A stretch of 50,605 bases of DNA from NCBI RefSeq assembly GCF_003172915.1, contig NZ_QGKU01000010.1, positions 1-50,605 of the forward strand, read 5' to 3'. Source of the DNA: Meridianimarinicoccus roseus. Lineage in GTDB: Bacteria > Pseudomonadota > Alphaproteobacteria > Rhodobacterales > Rhodobacteraceae. Below the pieces are notes generated by a model. It did no database searches. It saw nothing but the letters and a program-made list of their open reading frames with translations, and was not told where the DNA came from. Position 1 is the stretch's first letter; each line of letters opens with the position of its first letter. A program made the position numbers and the translations under genes. Below are positions 18,697-26,673 of this stretch, piece by piece.

Positions 18697-19458
18697 CTAA
18701 TCCGCCTTTCGCGGCCCCTCAAGCGGCAAGTTCTGACCAGCCCCGCCGCCGCGCGGCCGCCCCAGAACCATCTTCTGGTCCGCAAGGTCGTCGCGCCCGC
18801 CGACCCACGCATAGAGCAGCAGCGCCGGTTCGTCGCGTGCAACCGTGATCCGGTGCATGTGCGCGGGCGGATTGAAGATGAACGAGCCGGGCGCATAGAC
18901 GCCGACATGGTTCTCGGACACCGCGCCGGTCAGGCAGACATAGCTTTCCGTCAGCCCGTGATGCGCATGAGCAGGATAGACGCAGCCCGGCGCGAACAGC
19001 ACCAGCCCAAGGATCACGTCCGGGCTTTCGACAGGCCCATTCGGCCCCGCGAGCTCCGCAAAGCCGTACCGCGCGGCCAGCCCGCGCGGCACGCGGTCGT
19101 ATCCGTACTGCCATTGCAGCTGTTCGCGGACATGCTCGATGCAGCGCACGATGGGCGCAAGCGGCGTGCTGCGGCCCGAATCGAGCGCGCGATTCAGGTG
19201 GTCCGTCACCGGCACGCGGGCCGGAGTGGGTGCCCGGACCGCCGGATCGTCCTGCATCAGGCGGCTGATCGTTTCGCGGACCTTGCGCATGTGGGCCCGG
19301 ATCTTGTCCGATCCGCCTGATGACGAATAGCGGTAAAGTTCGTAGGTTTCCTGCAGCAAGTATCGCCAGTCGGGGCGGGCGGACAGACGCGGCAACGGCT
19401 CCGGCGCGCCGGACGACACAGCGTCGCCGGGCGCGGGGCTCTGATCAAAGGCCGACAT
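18697..19458 (-). CDS. dddL: DMSP lyase, DddL type (cupin)
   Basis: DddL cleaves dimethylsulfoniopropionate into dimethyl sulfide and acrylate. The 253-residue protein matches my knowledge of roseobacter DddL throughout: RPDWRYLLQETYELYRY near residue 29, WQYGYDRVPRGLAARYGFAELAGP, and the cupin metal site with H164, H166, E171 and Y173 in YPAHAHHGLTESYVCLTG. A distal histidine (H202) lies in PPAHMHRITV, followed by LLLYAWVG. The N-terminus is about 20 residues longer than in the forms I recall. It sits between an outer-membrane-like protein gene (32 bp upstream) and a MATE exporter (8 bp downstream). No acrylate-degradation genes or dddA-type genes are in the window. Confidence 0.87.
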   Translation of the reverse strand: MSAFDQSPAPGDAVSSGAPEPLPRLSARPDWRYLLQETYELYRYSSSGGSDKIRAHMRKVRETISRLMQDDPAVRAPTPARVPVTDHLNRALDSGRSTPLAPIVRCIEHVREQLQWQYGYDRVPRGLAARYGFAELAGPNGPVESPDVILGLVLFAPGCVYPAHAHHGLTESYVCLTGAVSENHVGVYAPGSFIFNPPAHMHRITVARDEPALLLYAWVGGRDDLADQKMVLGRPRGGGAGQNLPLEGPRKAD

Positions 19459-19490
19459 GACGTGGTCCCTTCGCTACGATGCCAGCAGGG

Positions 19491-20255
19491 CTACTGCGCT
19501 TCCATATAGCGCTGCATGATCCGGCCAAGTCCGCCTTGGCGCTGGCTTTTCAGCGACGAGGTGCCCGGAACGATACGAATGCCGCCGGCAAATTCGTCAT
19601 AGCTTGCGAAGCCGCGATAATCGTCAAAGGCTTCGCTGTACTCCAAAAAGAAGCTCATGCCCCAGCCGCTGGGTCGATACTCCACTCCCGCGCCATAGGC
19701 TTCGCCGTCGCTGTCGGCAAGCAGACCCGCCGACAGCGCCAGAGAGTCTGACGCATAGACCGTCGCCTCGCCCTGCACGAAGAAGCCTGAGGCATCGCGC
19801 CCCGGCACCTTGGTTTCATCTGCGATCAATTGCATCCCGACCAGCCCGCGCAGGTCGAGCGAGTTTCCGATATGTTCGATCGCATAGGCGATTTCGGTGG
19901 TGGTGCTCAGGTCCTCCAGCGTGCGCAGTCGCGCGCCGAGCCCATAGCGCTGGTTGCCGACCTTGCGCGCGAACACAAGCTCGCCCCCATAGTTGGCCGG
20001 GTAGTCCCCGTTCCAGTTGTTGTTGTTGCCGAAACCAAGCTCCAGCGCCGCGCGCATCCGCCCGTCGCCCGCGCCCCAGCTCAGGCCCGCGGTCAGGCGG
20101 GCAATATCATTGTCGATCTTCTCGGTCTGGCCCGGAAGGACGATCTCGTCCCGCGCGGTATAGGCCAGTGCCGCGTCAAACTGTGTTCCCTGCGCCATAA
20201 CCGGCGCTGATCCGACCGCGGCAAGTGCGGCCATGATGAATACTGCCTTGCGCAT
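19491..20255 (-). CDS. Exported protein of unknown family, probable outer-membrane beta-barrel
   Basis: The 254-residue protein begins with a clear signal peptide (MRKAVFIMAALAAVGSAPVMA, cut before QG). The mature part alternates polar and nonpolar residues in many short strands (TAGLSWGAGDGRMRAALELGFG, YGLGARLRTLEDL, FVQGEATVYASDSLALSAGL, YGAGVEYRPSGWGMSFFLEYSE), as expected for a small outer-membrane barrel. I do not recognise the family. It ends 32 bp before dddL on the same strand and heads that run. It diverges from parE across 149 bp. A role in substrate entry is inference. Confidence 0.7.
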   Translation of the reverse strand: MRKAVFIMAALAAVGSAPVMAQGTQFDAALAYTARDEIVLPGQTEKIDNDIARLTAGLSWGAGDGRMRAALELGFGNNNNWNGDYPANYGGELVFARKVGNQRYGLGARLRTLEDLSTTTEIAYAIEHIGNSLDLRGLVGMQLIADETKVPGRDASGFFVQGEATVYASDSLALSAGLLADSDGEAYGAGVEYRPSGWGMSFFLEYSEAFDDYRGFASYDEFAGGIRIVPGTSSLKSQRQGGLGRIMQRYMEAQ

Positions 20256-20404
20256 CTTGTTTTTTCCTGCCTCGCTGCCCCATCATGTTGTGGCATGACA
20301 TAGGTTTCAGATCAACCTTGCGCTGCGGCAATTTCGGTCTTTGATTGCCTGTCCTGCGCCGATCAGGCTACACTCGCGGCCAACCACAAGAAAAGAGCAG
20401 CACA

Positions 20405-22366
20405 ATGGCCAACGATCTTCTCAGCGGTGCCGCGCAGCCCGATGCCTACGACGCCTCGTCGATCGAGGTGCTTGAAGGGCTGGAGCCGGTGCGCAAGCGG
20501 CCCGGCATGTATATAGGCGGGACCGACGAACGCGCGCTGCACCATCTTGTCGCCGAAGTGCTGGACAATTCGATGGACGAGGCGGTCGCGGGGCATGCCA
20601 ACCGGATCGAGGTCGAGATGCACGGCGACGGGTCGGTGACGATCCGCGACAATGGCCGCGGCATCCCGGTAGATCCGCATCCGAAATTTCCGGACAAGTC
20701 CGCGCTTGAGGTGATCCTGTGCACGCTGCATGCGGGCGGCAAATTCTCGGGCAAGTCCTACGAGACGTCAGGCGGGCTTCACGGCGTCGGCATTTCGGTG
20801 GTGAACGCGCTGTCCGACCATCTGCGGGTGGAGGTCGCGCGCAACAAGCTGCTCTACGCGCAAGAGTTTTCCCGGGGTATCCCTCAGGGTTCGGTAACCG
20901 AGGTCGGGCAGGCCCCCAACCGCCGCGGTACCTCGGTCACCTTCCACCCAGATGCCGAGATATTCGGAAAGTTACGGTTAAAACCTGCCCGGCTTTTCAA
21001 GATGGTCCGGTCCAAGGCCTATCTCTTCTCCGGGGTGGAGATCCGCTGGAAATCCGCGATCGACGATGGCGAGACACCGCCCGAGGCGCGCTTTCACTTC
21101 CCCGGCGGGCTGGCGGACTACCTGACCGAAACGCTGGGGCAGGCGGCCACCTATGCCGACCGTCCCTTCGCCGGCAAGGTATCGTTCAAGGACCGGTTCA
21201 ACACGCCCGGATCGGTGGAGTGGGCGATCAACTGGACGCCCTCGCGTGACGGGTTCATCCAGTCCTACTGCAACACGGTGCCGACCCCGGAAGGTGGCAC
21301 GCATGAGGCAGGGTTCTGGGCCGCCATCCTGAAGGGCATCCGCGCCTATGGCGAACTGGCAAGCAACCGCAAGGCCGCCAATATCACCCGCGAAGACCTT
21401 ATGGCGGGGGGCTGCGCCCTGGTGTCCTGCTTCATCCGCGAGCCCGAATTCGTCGGCCAGACCAAGGATCGGCTGGCCACATCCGATGCCGCGCGGCTGG
21501 TCGAGGGCGCGGTGCGGGACCATTTCGACAACTGGCTTGCCGCGGACACGAAATCGGCCGGTGCGATCCTTGATTTCCTCGTGCTTCGGGCCGAGGAACG
21601 GCTCAAACGGCGGCAGGAAAAGGAAACCGCCCGCAAGTCCGCCACCAAGAAGTTGCGCTTGCCGGGCAAGCTGGTGGACTGCACGTTGTCGGCCCGCGAC
21701 GGGACAGAGATCTTCATCGTGGAGGGCGACAGTGCGGGCGGCTCTGCCAAGATGGCTCGCGACCGCAAGACCCAGGCCCTGCTGCCGCTGCGCGGAAAGA
21801 TACTGAACGTGCTGGGAGCGGCGTCGTCGAAAATGTCCCAGAACGCGGAAATCAGCGATCTGTGCCAGGCGCTCGGCGTCGGGATGGGGTCGAAATTCCG
21901 GCTGGACGACCTGCGCTATGACAAGATCATCATCATGACGGATGCCGACGTGGACGGCGCGCACATCGCCTCGCTGCTGATGACCTTCTTCTTTTCCCAG
22001 ATGCGCCCGCTGATCGACGGCGGGCACCTGTATCTGGCCTGCCCGCCGCTCTACCGGCTGACCCAAGGGGCAAACCGCGTCTATTGCCTTGACGAGGCCG
22101 AAAGGGACGCGTGGCTTGCCAAGGGTCTGGGCGGCAAGGGCAAAATTGATGTAAGCCGTTTCAAGGGCCTTGGCGAGATGGACGCGAAGGACCTGAAGGA
22201 GACCACGATGCACCCGGCTTCGCGCAAGCTGATCCGCGTCAGTATCGACGATGACGAACCGGGCGAAACCGATGATCTTGTCGACCGCCTGATGGGTAAG
22301 CGGCCCGAAAAGCGGTTCGAGTACATCACCGACAACGCCCGTTTCGTCGAGGAACTGGACGTCTGA
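20405..22366 (+). CDS. parE: DNA topoisomerase IV subunit B
   Basis: ParE is the ATPase subunit of topoisomerase IV, which unlinks replicated chromosomes. The 653-residue protein has the GHKL ATPase domain (LDNSMDEAVAG, IRDNGRGIPVD, GGLHGVGISVVNALS). The transducer domain follows, then the TOPRIM domain with E440 in EGDSAGGSAK and D513/D515/D517 in DADVDGAHIA. The C-terminal GLGEMDAKDLKETTM is typical. Its length fits ParE rather than the longer GyrB. The ATG at 20405 is preceded by AAAGAG. TTGCCT (20345) and TACACT (20369) 18 bp apart may be its promoter. Confidence 0.92.
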   Translation: MANDLLSGAAQPDAYDASSIEVLEGLEPVRKRPGMYIGGTDERALHHLVAEVLDNSMDEAVAGHANRIEVEMHGDGSVTIRDNGRGIPVDPHPKFPDKSALEVILCTLHAGGKFSGKSYETSGGLHGVGISVVNALSDHLRVEVARNKLLYAQEFSRGIPQGSVTEVGQAPNRRGTSVTFHPDAEIFGKLRLKPARLFKMVRSKAYLFSGVEIRWKSAIDDGETPPEARFHFPGGLADYLTETLGQAATYADRPFAGKVSFKDRFNTPGSVEWAINWTPSRDGFIQSYCNTVPTPEGGTHEAGFWAAILKGIRAYGELASNRKAANITREDLMAGGCALVSCFIREPEFVGQTKDRLATSDAARLVEGAVRDHFDNWLAADTKSAGAILDFLVLRAEERLKRRQEKETARKSATKKLRLPGKLVDCTLSARDGTEIFIVEGDSAGGSAKMARDRKTQALLPLRGKILNVLGAASSKMSQNAEISDLCQALGVGMGSKFRLDDLRYDKIIIMTDADVDGAHIASLLMTFFFSQMRPLIDGGHLYLACPPLYRLTQGANRVYCLDEAERDAWLAKGLGGKGKIDVSRFKGLGEMDAKDLKETTMHPASRKLIRVSIDDDEPGETDDLVDRLMGKRPEKRFEYITDNARFVEELDV

Positions 22367-22392
22367 ACCCGCGCGCCGGGCCGTGCCGCCGG

Positions 22393-22674
22393 TCAGGCCG
22401 GGGCGCCGACAGTCCAGCTGCGCGCGATGTCGGTCAGGTCGTCCACCTTGCCGGGATTGGCGGCTTCCCAGTCACGTAGCGCCGAGAACGCCGCGTTGGA
22501 TTGGCGTGCCCGTTCCGGGGTGCCTTCGGGTGCGGGGGGTGCGGCATAGAAATGGGTCTTGACCCGTTCATAGGCCAGTGAACAGCGCATGGCCTCGTCA
22601 CCCGGTACCGGGGCCTGTTCCGCGGCCATTGCACAGGCGTAATAGAGGATAAGGTCGGTCATGAAACGTGTCAT
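22393..22674 (-). CDS. Small protein of unknown function (93 aa)
   Basis: The 93-residue frame has good coding character and a GGAGG site before the ATG at 22674. It shows no membrane segment or motif I recognise. The sequence contains LILYYACAMAAEQAP, then a helical, charged second half (ERARQSNAAFSALRDWEAANPGKVDDL). It ends 26 bp from the convergent parE stop. The 210-bp region upstream, up to csp, holds two TGC-rich inverted repeats of the PhaR operator type, so regulation by the PHB repressor is conceivable. Confidence 0.6.
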   Translation of the reverse strand: MTRFMTDLILYYACAMAAEQAPVPGDEAMRCSLAYERVKTHFYAAPPAPEGTPERARQSNAAFSALRDWEAANPGKVDDLTDIARSWTVGAPA

Positions 22675-22790
22675 TGCGGCCTCCGTCGCAGGTTGGCGGA
22701 GGGACCGGCCGTCGGGGGACGTTGCATCACGTGCAAACCGATCCCCCCGCCCTGACCTTAGCGGGAAGCTCTAATGATGGCGCACCAAGA

Positions 22791-22807
22791 ATGCTGCATT
22801 GCAGCAT
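22791..22807. promoter_or_regulatory. PhaR-type TGC-rich inverted repeat upstream of the small unknown gene
   Basis: ATGCTGCA, a single T, then TGCAGCAT form a perfect inverted repeat. It contains CTGC-N3-GCAG, the pattern reported for Paracoccus PhaR and seen again upstream of phaP in this window. It lies 117 bp upstream of the 93-residue gene. The 8-bp arms make it stronger than the short motif alone, which should occur by chance about twice in 50 kb of such DNA. Confidence 0.45.
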
Positions 22808-22870
22808 GACTGCGCCGTTTTGCCGATGTTTCGGGCAGTCTTTGGGGAAGTGCGCAGTGATCGGGCGATT

Positions 22871-22883
22871 GCTGCGCGGCAGC
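22871..22883. promoter_or_regulatory. Second CTGC-N3-GCAG repeat just past csp (operator or terminator stem)
   Basis: GCTGC, GCG, GCAGC form a perfect inverted repeat right after the csp stop codon. It could be the stem of a csp terminator, although no T-run follows, or a second PhaR-type site paired with the one at 22791. The two cannot be told apart by sequence. Confidence 0.35.
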
Positions 22884-22884
22884 G

Positions 22885-23094
22885 CTAGTCGATCAGCTTC
22901 AGCTCAGACGCGGACTCCCGTCCATCGCGGCCTTCGCGCATCTCGAACGAAACTTTCTGATTGTCCGCAAGGCCGGTCAGGCCCGCGCGTTCGACAGCCG
23001 ATATATGCACAAACACGTCCTTGCCGCCGGTGTCCGGTGCAATGAAACCATAACCTTTCGTGGTATTGAACCACTTCACGGTGCCTGTGGGCAT
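22885..23094 (-). CDS. Cold-shock-domain protein
   Basis: The 69-residue protein is a single cold-shock domain that binds single-stranded RNA or DNA. RNP1 is KGYGFIAPD and RNP2 is VFVHISAVE, after the usual [11 protein letters not shown] start. The ATG at 23094 follows GAGGGAG and gives the family N-terminus, so a 15-residue upstream extension was dropped. Its promoter and leader lie in the 178-bp divergent gap with the ArsC-like gene. Cold induction cannot be judged from the sequence. Confidence 0.93.
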   Translation of the reverse strand: MPTGTVKWFNTTKGYGFIAPDTGGKDVFVHISAVERAGLTGLADNQKVSFEMREGRDGRESASELKLID

Positions 23095-23272
23095 CGCGTT
23101 TCTCCCTCTTGGTGCCCGCGTCGGGGCCGTCCTTACCATTCCGGCGCGCCGCGGCTTGGAAGCAGGGCCCGTGCCGCAAGCGCACCCCTTCTAAACAAGT
23201 TGGATCAGCCCTAAAAACAAGTCTTGAGCAAAGAAAATACCCGCACGGCGGGCGATTCAGGGGAAAGATGCA

Positions 23273-23608
23273 ATGTCGATGATCACGGTTTACGGGATCC
23301 GCACCTGTGACACCTGCCGCAAGGCGGTGAAGGCGCTGGAGGCGGCCGGGTATAGCGCGGTTCTGCATGACGTGCGGGTCGACCCGGTCGGCACGGATCG
23401 TTTGATGGTCTGGATCGATGCGTTCGGCGATGATCTTGTGAACCGGCGTTCCACCACCTGGCGCGGACTGGACGACGCGGCGCGCGCGATGCCCACAGCG
23501 GCGCTGCTGGCTGCGCACCCCTCGGTCATGAAGCGTCCCGTGATCGACACCGGCGCGGCGCTGCATCTTGGCTGGGCCAAGCCGGTGCAGGCCGCGCTGG
23601 CAATATGA
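23273..23608 (+). CDS. ArsC/Spx-family (YffB-like) thioredoxin-fold protein
   Basis: The 111-residue protein has a thioredoxin-like fold with a C12-x-x-C15 pair in GIRTCDTCRKAVK, then NRRSTTWRGL and a C-terminal VMKRPVIDTG. These are typical of the small ArsC-related reductases called YffB or Spx/MgsR-like. Arsenate reduction is unlikely to be its role, because no other arsenic genes are nearby. The true substrate is unknown. The ATG at 23273 follows AGGGGAAAG. It converges on thrS over a 39-bp gap with a strong hairpin. Confidence 0.82.
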   Translation: MSMITVYGIRTCDTCRKAVKALEAAGYSAVLHDVRVDPVGTDRLMVWIDAFGDDLVNRRSTTWRGLDDAARAMPTAALLAAHPSVMKRPVIDTGAALHLGWAKPVQAALAI

Positions 23609-23614
23609 GCAGCG

Positions 23615-23640
23615 GGGGCGGCGCGGTCGGGCGCCGCCCC
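23615..23640. terminator. Hairpin between convergent ArsC-like gene and thrS
   Basis: GGGGCGGCGC and GCGCCGCCCC form a perfect 10-bp stem around a six-base loop. It lies in the 39-bp gap between two convergent genes. There is no T-run on either side, so it may act as a bidirectional stem barrier or protect 3' ends rather than as a classic terminator. Confidence 0.5.
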
Positions 23641-23647
23641 AAGCAGG

Positions 23648-25594
23648 TCAGACGAGATCCGGCGCGCGCGCGGCGATGCCAAGCTCGTTCACGATCGCAT
23701 CCAGCGTTTCGGTGCTGGTGGCCTTCTCGCCCAGTCGGCGCACGGTGACGCTGCGCGTGTCCACCTCGCGCGCGCCGCAGGCGAGGATCACCGGCACCTT
23801 GGCGACCGAATGCTCCCGGACCTTGAAGTTGATCTTCTCGTTGCGCAGGTCCGCTTCGGCGCGCAGCCCCGCGCCCTGAAGGGCGTTCACGACTTCGCGG
23901 ACGTAGTTATCCGCCTCCGAGGTGATGGAAGCGACGACCACCTGCCGCGGTGCGATCCAGAACGGCATCCGCCCGGCGTAGTTCTCGATCAGGATGCCGA
24001 TGAACCGCTCGAAACTGCCCAACACGGCGCGGTGCAGCATCACGGGGCGGTGTTTCTCGCCATCGGTGCCGATGTAGTTGGCGTTCAGCCGTTCGGGCAG
24101 GTTGAAATCGGCCTGGAATGTGCCGCACTGCCATTCGCGGCCGATCGCATCGGTCAGCTTGAAGTCCAGCTTTGGGCCGTAGAACGCGCCTTCTCCGGGA
24201 TCGACTTCATAATCATTTCTGATACTTAGAATGGCTTTCTCAAGTGCCTGTTCGGCCTTGTCCCAGACCTCGTCAGACCCGACGCGCACCTCGGGACGGG
24301 TGGACAGCTTGATGTCGAAGGATCCGAAGCCGGTGTCGGTATACACGCGGGACAGCAGGTCGATGAACTTGGCGCATTCCGCCTCGATCTGGTCCTCGGT
24401 GCAGAAGATATGCGCGTCGTCCTGGGTAAAGTTGCGCACACGCATCAGGCCGTGCAGTGCGCCGTGCGCCTCGTAGCGGTGGCACGACCCGAATTCCGCC
24501 AGTCGCAGCGGCAGGTCGCGGTAGGACTTGATGCCCTGGTTGAACACCTGCACGTGGCAGGGGCAGTTCATCGGTTTGAGGGCATTGACGCGCTTCTCGT
24601 TGGCGTGTTCTTCGTCGATCTCCGTGATGTACATGTTTTCACGGTATTTGTCCCAGTGCCCCGAGGCTTCCCACAGCTTGCGGTCCACCACCTGCGGAGT
24701 GCGGATCTCGCGATAGCCGTCGCGGGTCAACTGGCGGCGCATGTAATCCTCGAGCTCGCGGTAGATCGTCCAGCCGTCGGGATGCCAGAACACCATGCCC
24801 GGCGCTTCGTCCTGGAAGTGGAACAGATCCATCTCACGACCCAAGCGGCGATGATCGCGCTTTTCGGCTTCTTCAAGGAAATTCAGATACTTCTTCAGCT
24901 CATCGCGGTTCTGGAACGCGACGCCGTAGATGCGCTGAAGCATCGGGCGGGTGCTGTCGCCGCGCCAGTAGGCACCGGCCACCGACATCAGCTTGAACGC
25001 GTCGGCGGGCACCTGTCCGGTGTGCTGCAGATGCGGGCCGCGGCACAGGTCCTGCCAGTCGCCGTGCCAGTACATCCGCAGCGGTTCATCGCCGGGAATG
25101 GAGTCGATCAGTTCGACCTTGTAGGGCTCTCCGAGCGCCTTGTAGTGGGCGATGGCGCGGGGGCGATCCCAGACCTCGGTGCGCACGGGATCGCGCGCCG
25201 CGATGATCTCTTTCATTTTTTTCTCAATGAGACCAAGGTCTTCCGGGCTGAATGGATCGGCACGGTCGAAGTCGTAGTACCAGCCGTTCTTGATGACCGG
25301 GCCGATGGTGACCTTGACGTCCGGCCAGATGTCCTGGACCGCGCGCGCCATGATGTGCGCAAGGTCGTGCCGGATCAATTCCAGCGCCTGCACGTCATCC
25401 TTCAGAGTGTGGATCGCGATTTCGGCATCGGCGGTGATGGGCCACTGAAGATCCCAATGCGCGCCGTTCACCGTGGCGGAAATAGCCTTTTTTGACAGTG
25501 ACTTGGAGATATCTTCGGCGACAGCGGCGGCGGTCACGCCAGCCGGGAACACGCGGTTCGAGCCATCGGGAAGGGTGAGGGTGACGTCTGCCAT
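23648..25594 (-). CDS. thrS: Threonyl-tRNA synthetase
   Basis: ThrRS charges tRNA-Thr. The 648-residue protein has the TGS domain (1-62, [19 protein letters not shown]), the editing domain beginning [17 protein letters not shown], and the class II core. The zinc-binding C344 lies in [10 protein letters not shown], followed by [28 protein letters not shown] and motif 3 in [17 protein letters not shown]. The C-terminal anticodon-binding domain ends the protein. The ATG at 25594 follows GAGGAGG. The 193-bp leader holds two CATATGA repeats and no T-box. Confidence 0.97.
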   Translation of the reverse strand: MADVTLTLPDGSNRVFPAGVTAAAVAEDISKSLSKKAISATVNGAHWDLQWPITADAEIAIHTLKDDVQALELIRHDLAHIMARAVQDIWPDVKVTIGPVIKNGWYYDFDRADPFSPEDLGLIEKKMKEIIAARDPVRTEVWDRPRAIAHYKALGEPYKVELIDSIPGDEPLRMYWHGDWQDLCRGPHLQHTGQVPADAFKLMSVAGAYWRGDSTRPMLQRIYGVAFQNRDELKKYLNFLEEAEKRDHRRLGREMDLFHFQDEAPGMVFWHPDGWTIYRELEDYMRRQLTRDGYREIRTPQVVDRKLWEASGHWDKYRENMYITEIDEEHANEKRVNALKPMNCPCHVQVFNQGIKSYRDLPLRLAEFGSCHRYEAHGALHGLMRVRNFTQDDAHIFCTEDQIEAECAKFIDLLSRVYTDTGFGSFDIKLSTRPEVRVGSDEVWDKAEQALEKAILSIRNDYEVDPGEGAFYGPKLDFKLTDAIGREWQCGTFQADFNLPERLNANYIGTDGEKHRPVMLHRAVLGSFERFIGILIENYAGRMPFWIAPRQVVVASITSEADNYVREVVNALQGAGLRAEADLRNEKINFKVREHSVAKVPVILACGAREVDTRSVTVRRLGEKATSTETLDAIVNELGIAARAPDLV

Positions 25595-25722
25595 CTGGTG
25601 GCCTCCTCGTCGGTTTGGCGCCTACAAAACGCCCGGTTGCGGGTTGGGTTCGGCGCGGTTGTGCGCGCCGGGCCGGGGCATGTCAAGCCGCGCCGGAGCG
25701 TGATCCGGCGGTGTATGAATTC

Positions 25723-25740
25723 CATATGACCGTCATATGA
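25723..25740. repeat. Tandem CATATGA repeats upstream of thrS
   Basis: CATATGA occurs at 25723-25729 and again at 25734-25740, starting 11 bp apart, about one helical turn. Each contains the palindrome CATATG. The repeats lie 129 bp upstream of the thrS start and 48 bp before the coordinate end of the ArsR-AHSA1 gene. They could be a regulator site. No protein is implied. Confidence 0.35.
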
Positions 25741-25787
25741 ATCGCATAGGACTCCGCTCACGCTTCGGCCGTAGGTCGGCGCGGGGG

Positions 25788-26546
25788 TCAGGCGGCGCTG
25801 ACCGCTGCGCCGAAACGGGCCGGTGTGCCGGTCTCCAGCCATGTCTTGAGCCCCGACGCCCACCGCGCCCAGCCTTCGCCGACGCCGTCGGCCCCGTATT
25901 GCAACCCATAGTGCTGGATCGTGAGGCGGCAATGATCGCCTTCCGGCGCGATGAGATAGACTACGGTGGAGGTCACCGCCGCGGCGTCCCATTTCGGTTC
26001 GAAGGTGGTCACGAGCCGGGTCATCGGCGTCGCCTCGGTCACGCGGCAGACCAGCATCTCGGCCCCGTCTGGGGTGTAGCTGACCATCGCATCGCCGCGC
26101 ATTTCGGCATGGCTGGCCATGAAATGGAACTGGCGGACCGCGTCGGGGTCGGACAGGGCCTGCCACAGCGCGTCCTGCGTGCAGCGGATGAAGGTGGTCA
26201 TCACGAAATCGGGCTTGGTGGGCGTGTCCATGGCGGAAGCTCCTTCGAGGCGGGATTTTAGGTCGAGCGCCGCGCGGGCGGCGGGTTTGACAAGAAGCGG
26301 GTCGATCCAGCGGTCGATGACCTGCTGAAGCGGGACGGCGTTGAGGTAGTGATACTTGAACCGCCCGGCCTTGTGGGTCGTGACGAGGCCGGCGCCTTCC
26401 AGCACGCGCAGGTGTTTCATCACCCCGAAGCGCGACATCTCGAACCGGGTTTCGAGGTCGGTCAGGGTCTGCCCGTCCCGGTCGCGCAAGGCATCGAGTA
26501 GCGCGCGGCGGGCGGGATCGGCGAGGGCTTTGAAGATGCGGTCCAT
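25788..26546 (-). CDS. ArsR-family regulator fused to an AHSA1/SRPBCC domain
   Basis: The 252-residue protein joins an N-terminal ArsR winged helix (residues 1-90: FKALADPARRALLDALRDRDGQTLTDLE, MSRFGVMKHLRVLEGAGLV) to a C-terminal START/SRPBCC domain of the AHSA1 kind (from about 110: TTFIRCTQDALWQALSDPDAVRQFHF to the final helix GWARWASGLKTWLETG). The second domain usually has a hydrophobic ligand cavity, so the protein may sense a small lipophilic molecule. I see no metal-binding cysteines of the arsenic type. The start at 26546 drops 12 unsupported residues. It diverges from a hydrolase operon across an inverted repeat. Confidence 0.85.
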   Translation of the reverse strand: MDRIFKALADPARRALLDALRDRDGQTLTDLETRFEMSRFGVMKHLRVLEGAGLVTTHKAGRFKYHYLNAVPLQQVIDRWIDPLLVKPAARAALDLKSRLEGASAMDTPTKPDFVMTTFIRCTQDALWQALSDPDAVRQFHFMASHAEMRGDAMVSYTPDGAEMLVCRVTEATPMTRLVTTFEPKWDAAAVTSTVVYLIAPEGDHCRLTIQHYGLQYGADGVGEGWARWASGLKTWLETGTPARFGAAVSAA

Positions 26547-26552
26547 GCAGAT

Positions 26553-26586
26553 CCTATACGTGATTCGATAGTCACGTGACAATAGG
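26553..26586. promoter_or_regulatory. Inverted repeat in the divergent ArsR-AHSA1 / hydrolase promoter region
   Basis: ACGTGA at 26558-26563 and TCACGT at 26572-26577 form an inverted repeat with 8 bp between. CCTAT (26553) and ATAGG (26582) extend it outward with a small offset. It lies 7-40 bp upstream of the ArsR-AHSA1 start and about 90 bp before the hydrolase operon. This is the expected place for a divergent autoregulatory operator. Confidence 0.55.
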
Positions 26587-26673
26587 GTAACTTAAATGAC
26601 TGATTGGGGGCTTGCCGCGGGTCCGCGCCGGGGCGAAGCTGCCTGCAACCCGACCGACAGCAGGAGAGCGCCC

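Noticed and set aside
23273-23608. True arsenate reductase
   Set aside because: The C-x-x-C thioredoxin-like form and lack of any ars neighbours point to the YffB/Spx-like branch.
25595-25787. A possible T-box or attenuator in the thrS leader
   Set aside because: T-box leaders are not expected in alphaproteobacteria and no specifier stem or antiterminator was found. Only short CATATGA repeats are present.
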